In this document: positions 54,968 to 64,000 of the stretch, in pieces
Layout of the letters: each line of letters starts with the position of its first letter
How positions within the stretch are numbered: the stretch's first letter is position 1
NCBI GenBank assembly: GCA_029851415.1
Contig: CM056742.1
Coordinates: forward strand, 11,759,736 to 11,823,735
Direction of reading: 5' to 3'
DNA length: 64,000 nucleotides
Source: Eretmocerus hayati
Taxonomy: Eukaryota; Arthropoda; Insecta; Hymenoptera; Aphelinidae
Translations under genes and position numbers: made by a program
The notes under the pieces: model-generated
What the model saw: the letters and a program-made list of their open reading frames with translations, nothing else
What the model was told of the DNA's origin: nothing
Database searches by the model: none

Positions 54968-57900
54968 AAGATTTTTCTCATTTTGGATAGGGGCCTAGCA
55001 GTCAGAAACACGAGTGCCCTCACACCAAAGCTTTGTGGAGGAAATGTTTGCAATCGACGATATCAAACGCTTCATTTCGTACATTAATCGATAAAACTAA
55101 TAATGAAGATATATATGACAACCTACGACTTTGGCCTAATGGTTGTAGTTAATCACGTACGATTACGGTTCGGTGGTGAACATGGTCATATTATATGATC
55201 ATGAGTCATTTATTTTTACTAGCCGTTGGTTTAAATAGGGAATGGATCTTTTTGACATTCCGTGCGTGAAAGGTCTATTTTATTCACAAGAATCGGAAAA
55301 GGCGACTCAGGGTGCGATATCCAACTCTTACACCCATGAAACGCAATATTAGGGATCTGGTGCCCGGTGTGGCAATCTTTCTGTTCTCTATAGAAATTTT
55401 AAAACCCGAAGATATTGATGAAATACAGTCTCTTATATTCATGAGTTTTGATCATTGAAACATGATAGGGCCCTCAAAAGAAATCTGAGCACTATTATTA
55501 TACATTTTTCATTCCAGTGTCTGTAATTTTGATGCGTAAACAGTTTGACTGACTTTTGATTTATTCATATCGAACGTTAAAAAAACCTCTGAAACTAATC
55601 ATCGAATCAAGCTGAAAGAACGGGTATAGAAATTTTGGTTTCTCAGTTTAATTTTGATGCATCAATTTATGAACTCTCACGATGATACTTCCGGAAACAC
55701 ATGTATCAATTTGAGAGAATGCGATTTTTAGAAACTTTTCACGGATTCTACAGTGACTTCTAAGCATAGTTGAGAGTGTATAAAATAGTAGTCGCGAATG
55801 AAGAGTCATTTCTTGTCCTCGCATCGATGTCTCCCCGCATTACAATACCGCGGGAAGTTCAACTGCCTTGCCGGAGGTCGCAATCGAACTCGAGAGGCAA
55901 TTTCTTGAGCCCCATACAAACATTCAATGTGTCGTTTTCTATAATGCATTTCCTCTCCTTATTGACGACGACCGACGACGACAACGAAGAAGACTTTCAC
56001 CACTTTATACATCAGCATCCAGCAGCTTTCAAATATTGCCTTGCAAACGTAATTATTCAGTCGATACTCTCCGGAGAATGTCATTCCCATACGGTTTCTG
56101 ATCTTTAAAAATGAATCTAAACCCTTGCTTTGCTTCTATTCTAAACCAAAAATTTTATTTTTCAAGAACTTTTTCTCGCTGTGGTGTTTTGAGGAGATAT
56201 TTTCCTCATTGGCGGAAAAATTCTTCTAACTGTGAGAAAAAAAAAACCATTTCGAGTAATGAAATCACTTAAAAAAATCCTGTCTATAGTGTACCGTTGC
56301 TCCTATTTTTATCACCTTCATCCATCTTATTCACATTTCCATTTGCTCCACATAAAAATTCTTCTCTGACAGTCATAATATTAAAGCATTCGCATACGGT
56401 AGTATTATCAGTCCCTATTCTAAATCCGTAGGCAACGAGGAAATACGACATTTTCAAACGATTCGCTTTTTTTTTTTTTTCAAGAGAAAATCCTTCAAAG
56501 AAAATGAATGCCAACGGCTAAAATCTACTCATCCATAACGTAAAGCTTTCAAAATTGATGTTCTAACCTTCCGTATACATAGATACATGATGCTCAGATT
56601 TTGCGTTCAATGCCCTGAAGCGTTATGCGTTTTCTACAAAGATTTCAAATTGAAATTCCCGCGGTGATATGGTTGCTGTACAATTTGTATGGTCTTAGTG
56701 AAGGCTCGATGAGTATTTATAGCCTCCATCGACGCTCATCTATAGAATTTATTAGTCACGAGACTGCCGTGAGTTACAAAATTTGTTACTCACCTGTGTT
56801 ATAGAAAATCTTGAAGAGCTGTATATAGGTAGTGCTTCGTTTGTGAAAATTGCTTGCGGCGTATAATGAAGTTGAATTTAAGTTGACTGCGATGTAGTTG
56901 ATGTTCGTTAGAGTTTCTGAATAACAAGTTATATGGGAAATTTTCTTATATTAAATTTGACAAGGTAATTGAGATTGGTGTATCTGAAAAAAGACGATTC
57001 CAAGGATGTATTTTGAAAATTCAAAGGTCGAATTTTAAATACTTGACCTTGTGTAAGCTCCAAATCTAATATTAGGTTTCAAATGGTATATTCGAGCTGA
57101 TGTGATCCAGATTTTATTTTGATACAGAAATATCTTTCGACTGATTACGACATAATTGTATGAGAGAGAAAAATTCCATAGTTTATTGACAGTTTTGATA
57201 AATATACTTGTTATTTACAATCGTATCGAATTCATGATCTGGTAATTAACTACTAAGGTATAATCGGGTTTCAAATGACTAAATTTAATGTTGGTAAACA
57301 AATATGTCAAAGGGACTTCGAGAGGGACTTCGGATGGAAATTATTTGATGCATTATCTAGAGCTCGATGGCAGGTGCCGGTAATAATGATCACGGAATTT
57401 TTTAACCTAAAAATGCTGCGGTTAAAAGTGATCATAGTTCGGATCATAGGGTTCTCGTAATAGGAAAATACATCCGCACTCCGGCACTGGACGAATATGT
57501 CCATCTCGTTTCGCTCGACGGAAAAACTTGCCTGAAATGTGCTAACGCTCTTAGTATTCACAGAAAGCTAACTATTTTTTCCTCTTTGATCTTCAAGTTC
57601 TCTTCAAATTCTCCAAATCATAGTTTTTTCCTAGTGTTTGTCTACCTTCATATTCAAAATCAATTACACACTGGCCCAACTGACCAATACCATTGTATTT
57701 TGGTAGATGATTTTGACGGATTCAAAAGTCATGAATTCCCTCAAACGATGCAACATGAGTATCAAACGTAGAGACTCTGAAAAATTAAGAAAAGTTTCAG
57801 AAGTTAGGCCATTACACACTGGGGATGATTTATAAGGCTACCGATCTTTTCATTTTCCAGAGACTCATTCCAAGATTTTACGTTTCAAAATTAGTATGCA

Positions 57901-58428
57901 GAGGATGCATCGAGACCACCAAAAAATGAACCATCTCTTCCACCAAAATTTTCGGTCCATCCCTGTCATCTATTATTCATCAACTCTTAGATTTTAACAA
58001 TTATCATACTCGAAAGTGCACAAAAACGAGCTTATCATATTACAAATCCCCCTTCACCATCAAATTCCTAATTCACATTGCGTTCAACTCTTGCATACGA
58101 TGCGCCTCGTCGTGAATAATGTACAATTTTTTTCTTTCAATCTGCCACAAAATAAGCCGCACTTTTCATTCCCCGCCATGCAATCTTCTACTTAACCTCA
58201 TTACCATACATCTCGGAAAGTCTTACAGACGTCCTTCGCATCATCAACAAAATCGTCCTCCTCCTCAATCTCAACTTTTTACCCATACAGATATAACTTT
58301 CTTACTAACTTGTACATCTAAAACCTCAACTGCAACGCAGAAAGTGAAGCCACTACCCAGATAACCCGAGAATTCGCCGCAACTCAGTCTCAAACAGAGA
58401 GAGAGAGAGAGAGTGAAGCATAAAATTC

Positions 58429-58480
58429 CAATACGCACTCGTAAAGTAAGCAAGCATAAAGCCCAACATTAGATTAAAGT
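58429..58480 (+). repeat. 52-bp flank identical across the gap (left copy)
   Basis: CAATACGCACTCGTAAAGTA through AACATTAGATTAAAGT, repeated exactly at 58,581-58,632 on the other side of the N run. A (GA)n tract lies just upstream at 58,396-58,413. Confidence 0.95.
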
Positions 58481-58580
58481 NNNNNNNNNNNNNNNNNNNN
58501 NNNNNNNNNNNNNNNNNNNNNNNNNNNNNNNNNNNNNNNNNNNNNNNNNNNNNNNNNNNNNNNNNNNNNNNNNNNNNNNN
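58481..58580. other. Assembly gap, 100 N
   Basis: Exactly 100 undetermined bases, the usual placeholder for a gap of unknown size. Translations through it are meaningless. Confidence 0.99.
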
Positions 58581-58632
58581 CAATACGCACTCGTAAAGTA
58601 AGCAAGCATAAAGCCCAACATTAGATTAAAGT

Positions 58633-61600
58633 CACCTCCAAAGGAATGCCATTCCAAGACACCACTCCGCTAAAATTTGCAGACTCTATAGTTCACTACC
58701 TATATACGTACAACTACCCCCCCCCCTCCCTTTACGTATTTTTTGTCTCAAACTCTTTTTACGGGCCTCATTACGATTTTCTATCTCTCTCAATAAATGC
58801 AATTCAGATGATAGGCGTGCTGCACATACAGACATAGTTTGCTATGCGGTCAAATCTAACCTCTCTTCGTCGTCGTTGAGTCGTGCGGTTTGGACTTATT
58901 GAGCCATCGGGCTTTATCTTTTGAGACAAGGTTTATATAGGTATTGGTTATATCTCCAGGAGGTTAGTACATATAGCCTTTTAAGCGCATAAATTTCATG
59001 AGACGCAGCGGTCGCCTGATTAATCGCGCCAATTATAATACCTACTTCAGCAGCTATATGTTGTTCTGCGTAAGACTGAATTCGTTCGTTTTGCAATGTG
59101 TCTAGTTTAGTGTGATGGTGCAGAAAGTTTGTGACGCAGTTAACGAGTTGGAAAAGATTGCAGAGTAGATGGTGACGCTATACATATATAGATGGTTCAC
59201 TAGTGCGTTTTAGGAATTTATAGGTTAGGTATGAGGGGGGAAGCTATGGCTTCGCAATATTGCTTCGTGGATTGTATAGATCATTGACTGGTGATAGTAT
59301 TGAGACAGCTTTGGGGTTGACAGGTATGCGCATTTTTTTCTGGAGAGTTCGAATCTTGGATAGATTGAGTCATTTTGACTGGTTTGGTTGGTAGACGTGT
59401 GCTGGTGGGGGTTAGAAGATACGGTCAGTATGGTAGGATTCAGTTGAGCGTTATAGAGTGTGATAAAATGAATTTTTGATAGTTTTTCAGTGAATCGACT
59501 TTTTTAACCTCTGCAAGATGGTACACTCCGTTGAGGTCTTACACTTTGACCGTTATCGCAACGGACACTCAGGATAATCGAACTATTTGGAATATTCTAT
59601 CATCTGATTATGACATTCAATTTAGGTATGGTGCGAGTCAAGCTCCAGTAACGAGGACGCGTTCTGATACAGTTTTTGTTGTCGAACGTTTTTAAAGTTT
59701 GGGTTCGTTGGGTTAGGTAAATTTGATTATTACGTAAGAGTATATAATTAAATGATTCCGCGTGCGAACTCGGTCATCTAACCTCCAAGGTTGTCGCACT
59801 TGTTGCTATTAGTTTGGGAGTTCCCGCCAGTTTTTCCCTTTTACAGTACTCTAACCTTGAATTAACCTGACGAAATCCTTGCCAATTTTGGAATACAATG
59901 TGATGACTACGATGATTGGATAATACCAATGTATGAGATAAAATGTTTAATTCCATAATACTCATCTGAATTTGACTCATATGAAAAAAAAGGTACTTAG
60001 GATGACCAAGTAAGAATAAGGTCTTGTGTGCAAGCGTAAGGGGTCAATTTGGAAAGATCTAATGAGTTTCATTACCGTGAGGCAGTCTGAGGGTCGATTG
60101 ACTATCAGTTTCAGAGAAACATGAAAGATGGGTTTCTACTTCTCAAGCAGTTATGGTGACATATTTTTCCTGCTCTTCAGCATAACCTAAATCTACGAGA
60201 TTACGTAACTATTATGTATTTACCATTTGAGAAAAAATATTTAACATCCAATCAATCAATTCAAGAAAGTGGTAAATCACTCCATTCATGACCTGAGAAC
60301 TTTGGAATTAGCCAGTACGACACTTTCTTTAGCGTTTCTATTCCGTACAATTGAATATGTTACTAGGGGGATCTTTTTCACTAAAATATTCACCGTAAAG
60401 ATGAAGTACAGTATAGCTAGAGAACAATTAGAAAAATTGCTCTAATGGATCAACTTGATTTTCGAATACAAACTGGCGAGTGAGAGTTACTGGATAAATT
60501 GCATTTAAGCAATATGTATATAGGATATGGAATGCATCGAAATTGATTTCAAGTAATCAGTACGACTGATGGTATCGCTCGCAGTGCCATAAAATTACCT
60601 CGTTTCTGTATATATCCGCTGTATCTGAATTATATCGATAATGTTCCATTTACCGTTATATTCGCTATTGCTGGAGTGCCATTTTCTCAGGTAAAATTTT
60701 CTTGCCGAGTTCCTTTTATCAATACACTTATATACAATAGAATCGTGATAAAATTTCCAAATTCACATCATAAAGTGAAATTTCTTAAACATAATCTAGT
60801 TCCTTCTTGGTTTGGTGAAATTAACATGCACTATAAATTCGATGCAAAACGAGTAAGGTGAAAATTTCAGGGCGCAGTGGTGTATGAACTTATCGCACGC
60901 GATTTAGATATTGTTACACGACAACGTTATTGGGTATATACCCCTATATATAACCATTCAATTACGTGAATCTATGTAAATTATATCGAGAAAAGAGTGT
61001 ATGTGTATATCTTGACTCGATTAATTATTATCTTCCGGATGGTATCATATAGTGATACTTCCGATATATATACCAATGCAATGTTTGTGAAGGACCAGTG
61101 AGTAAATCAGGCTTATCCGGATCATATTGCATGTTGCCACACGTTCAAGTTTTTTGAAAAAGAAAGCTCTGCGGCGGACCAACTATATATATATAACTCT
61201 TCCTCATGCTATACAGCTTTACAAGATTCTACTATAATACTTGCACCAGATTGTGTGGTCGGAAATGGTTACGAGTTACGAGTGTATTACCAGTTGGACT
61301 GGTCAACGATTGCTAGAGTATAGATGCAAAAAATAAAATGGGTTTTCAGAGGTTAAATGGTTTTTTGAGATACATGTAGAGGGCGCTGATCGTAAGACTA
61401 ATTTTATGAGCTGTGAGGTATGACATGCAATTATGTAGTACAATAATAAACTCGTTCAAATATCTTTGGCGTTTTAAAAAATATGAATTCATGGTGTCTT
61501 GGATGGAAAAAAATCAAAGATTCATTAGTGAAACTGAGAATCTTGAATGCTTAGTAAGTTGGTAGGATTTGCAAGAAAGAGAAACTTCCGGAACTGTAAT

Positions 61601-64000
61601 CCGGAAGAAAATTGATGAATCGTCCGCTCTAGCACACCTCGTCCCATTGGAATGCGGATCGCTTACTGCTAAAGCTTCATCAGGAAAGTAGTCAGGTCGA
61701 TGACGCTTGTCTATATAATATCCCAGACTGATCAGTCTCTCGAAAGCGCACACCTCTATCGATAATTGGCTTTTCCACGCTGGACCAAGCTACTGCCTAT
61801 CCTCCAAATCCGATAGCCTAGCTCTCTTTCTTTCTTTCTTTCTTTCTTTCTCCTGAGCAATTTTCTAATTGACGCCTACCCTAACCTCAAAACCACACCT
61901 CCCGTAATTCTATAACTAAAAGAAAACTTGTATACCTTACGCATACCCGAGTGAGCAATATTCAAATTGCGCGCCTAATGTGCATCGACAAATATCGAAG
62001 CAACGTATACATAACCTATAACATCAGTATTATATGGTCGAAGGAAACTTCATTTAATATTCGTTTCAGGAACTGGAATTTGAATTTTCCGGTAGGATCA
62101 GTCGACTAGTTCTACATATGAGTCTTGTTTATTACGTGAATATAAGGAAGCTGAAAAGTTTGAATGTGTATAGGGAGAAATTCGATTTCGGTGTTTTTGC
62201 GATAGCGCGAAATCTTGGCGGTATCCGATTAATAGATGTATACACGTAAGATGTGTATCGATCAGCTGGTTAGGTATATAATACGGAAGAATTGTGTTTT
62301 TCTTTACATTTTGAAGGGTGTGGTCTGTTTCAGGTGTATCAGAGGGAGAACAGCTGATAAATGTATCGAAGGAAGAATCGATAGTCGAATTAGTTTCGAG
62401 ATGCATCGAGATTGATGATATTCGATACCCTTGTTCGATGCACATTTGCTACAATTTCGATTTGCTTCCTCGGATTCACTTTGACTAGCGATACAAACTC
62501 ATATATGGATACAGATATACTTATGTACACATTATCTTAGTTCGATATCCTCTTATTACCGTTACGTCGAAATAGTTGATGCTACCTATTCGATTATATG
62601 TATATGGTGCCGAGTGATTCCGTCCATCCGACTGATTTATGAATCTCATTCGAGATTACAAGCCGTACACACTTCAGAGTCGGATAGATTCCTTGGTAAC
62701 GGAAAAATTTATTTATCGACTGAAAGCAATTATCTATTCGTTCCTTATACTATACACCCAACGGAAATAATCTTACACACGTCTTTTATACGTATGTGTA
62801 TCGATTCTGTCTATGGGTATAATGGACGTGATAGATATGTTGTAATGTATAGGTTATGTTCGGTGATGTAAAGAAAAATGGACGATGCTTAATGAAGACA
62901 ATTGATTCATTATCACAAATTACGCGGGAAGATGAATTCTGTGAGAGCAAGTAACTTTGCATATTTAGATGCTCTCGTATATTACGTGTAAACTGTGTTA
63001 GGGATAAAAATGGATGGTATAAAGAGAGACAGGACAGTTAAACTATTAATCATGAATCGTATACAGCGATCTTGTAGCTCGAGTTTCTTCGCTTGGATGA
63101 GTCAAAGTCAAGCTTTTATAATAGAAAATCACCGACGTTCTAATATAGGCTGATGCATAGTAAGTTACATCGCGTAAACACGTAATAAATAGCGGCTCTT
63201 TCACTCTTTGGTTATAATACTTACTTGTGTTGCGTCAAACATATACGTAAATTTGAATGGTATTATGAACGAACGATTGGCGCATCGTTGCATCGATTCT
63301 TGTGGCAAATCGAGCTTGAATGTGCATATTTATTCTAATGTGCTGTATATTTGTTTTTACACGTTTCAGTCAATATATGTTGGATTATTTACATAGTACG
63401 TTGTCATGCATGAATGAATTTTTTAATTATCATTTTTGTTTTTCACATTTTTATTGCTCACTATGATATATTGTGAAGATCCCACAGAGGCCAAATTTCT
63501 ATAATGATATACTGAAGTTTTTTGATCGAAATCAGAGCTGTCGATTTTGTCACTGTCCACTTCAAAAATGCATCTCCTATTTGTAATGAAAATCGTTCCG
63601 AAACAGTTGTTCATTTATTAAGCGGTCACATTTTTATTTTTAGCGAATATGATTCCACAAAATTCCAAAGAGCTAGGAAGTTGATTGACGTTCAATCATG
63701 GAAAATCGGCGAAAGTCCTTGAAAATTTTTCAATACTTAAATAATGAAACTTGTAAGCCAATGATTCAAAAGAATGATTTTTTTTTAGTTCGCATTCACA
63801 CGGTTAAGAAAATTATTGCATAGATCCATGGCATCAGGCTAATGAAATTTTTCCTCAGATCCTCAATTGATTGAGAGACGATATGATTTTGATAGTCAAA
63901 AGTCCAAAAAGCATCCAAAAATTGCTCACGAATTGGCAAATCTATATATCTATATATAGATATACACATCATTGAAAATGCTAAAAGCAGCACGAGGCGA
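58633..64000. other. Non-coding stretch to the window end
   Basis: AT-rich, with a C run at 58,717-58,724 and a (CTTT)n tract at about 61,824-61,852. Frames of 60-115 codons have no domain or splice support. An acceptor/donor juxtaposition (CCATTTTCTCAG/GTAAAA) occurs at about 60,690. Nothing else is recognised. Confidence 0.4.
61824..61852. repeat. (CTTT)n microsatellite
   Basis: Seven units of TTTC in a CT-rich context. Confidence 0.9.

Larger units (their letters stand above)
51421..58428. other. Long non-coding stretch
   Basis: A C run occurs at about 53,624-53,637. The minus-strand frame 54,740-54,967 (75 codons) is listed separately. No other supported gene. AT-rich with poly-A/T runs (for example 54,121-54,131). 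Confidence 0.4.

Noticed and set aside
58353..58657. Minus-strand ORFs running through the N block
   Set aside because: They exist only because unknown bases are translated as open.

Overview
The window looks like AT-rich nuclear DNA from an insect. It has short introns of about 60-110 bp with canonical GT-AG borders beside very long non-coding stretches, many microsatellites, and remnants of typical animal transposons: a Ty3/gypsy LTR element, a non-LTR retroposon, and piggyBac-like, pogo-like and foldback MITEs. A trypsin-fold protease homologue next to a six-cysteine defensin-like exon would fit a hymenopteran such as a parasitoid wasp. That assignment is a guess; no marker fixes the order.

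Layout: 1-6,600 is repeat-rich (a TIR element with GCCCCC-bearing ends, a dead non-LTR retroposon, a small spliced ORF candidate and a palindromic element). 7,055-17,508 is an unrecognised multi-exon gene with recent internal duplications. One of its introns, originally about 71 bp, was hit by a gypsy-type LTR retrotransposon just upstream of the 3' splice site. The element is a triple-LTR composite (7,838-16,821) flanked by one 4-bp target duplication. It carries gag, a broken pol and three small accessory ORFs, each directly behind a strong splice acceptor. 17,509-27,400 holds a dense set of non-autonomous elements: a foldback with tandem-repeat arms, a pogo-like MITE with TA duplications, a minisatellite-cored element, a piggyBac-like MITE with TTAA duplications, and another inverted repeat.

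At 27,403-27,529 a signal-peptide exon ends in GTGAGT in phase 1. It probably starts a gene whose first intron covers much or all of the rest of the window; a candidate recursive splice exon lies at 53,276-53,359. Within that space, on the minus strand, is a compact gene: a signal-peptide exon (47,408-47,462) and a large exon for a catalytically dead serine protease homologue (ending near 45,729). Further downstream is a phase-compatible exon with the exact invertebrate-defensin cysteine spacing (44,490 downwards). The protease exon may splice on to the defensin-like exon, or the two may be alternatives behind one signal peptide.

The rest (28-44 kb and 47.5-64 kb) is largely non-coding AT-rich sequence with MITEs, two copies of shared repeats and microsatellites. 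The 100-N assembly gap at 58,481-58,580 has identical 52-bp flanks, so it is probably an unmerged contig overlap and not missing sequence.
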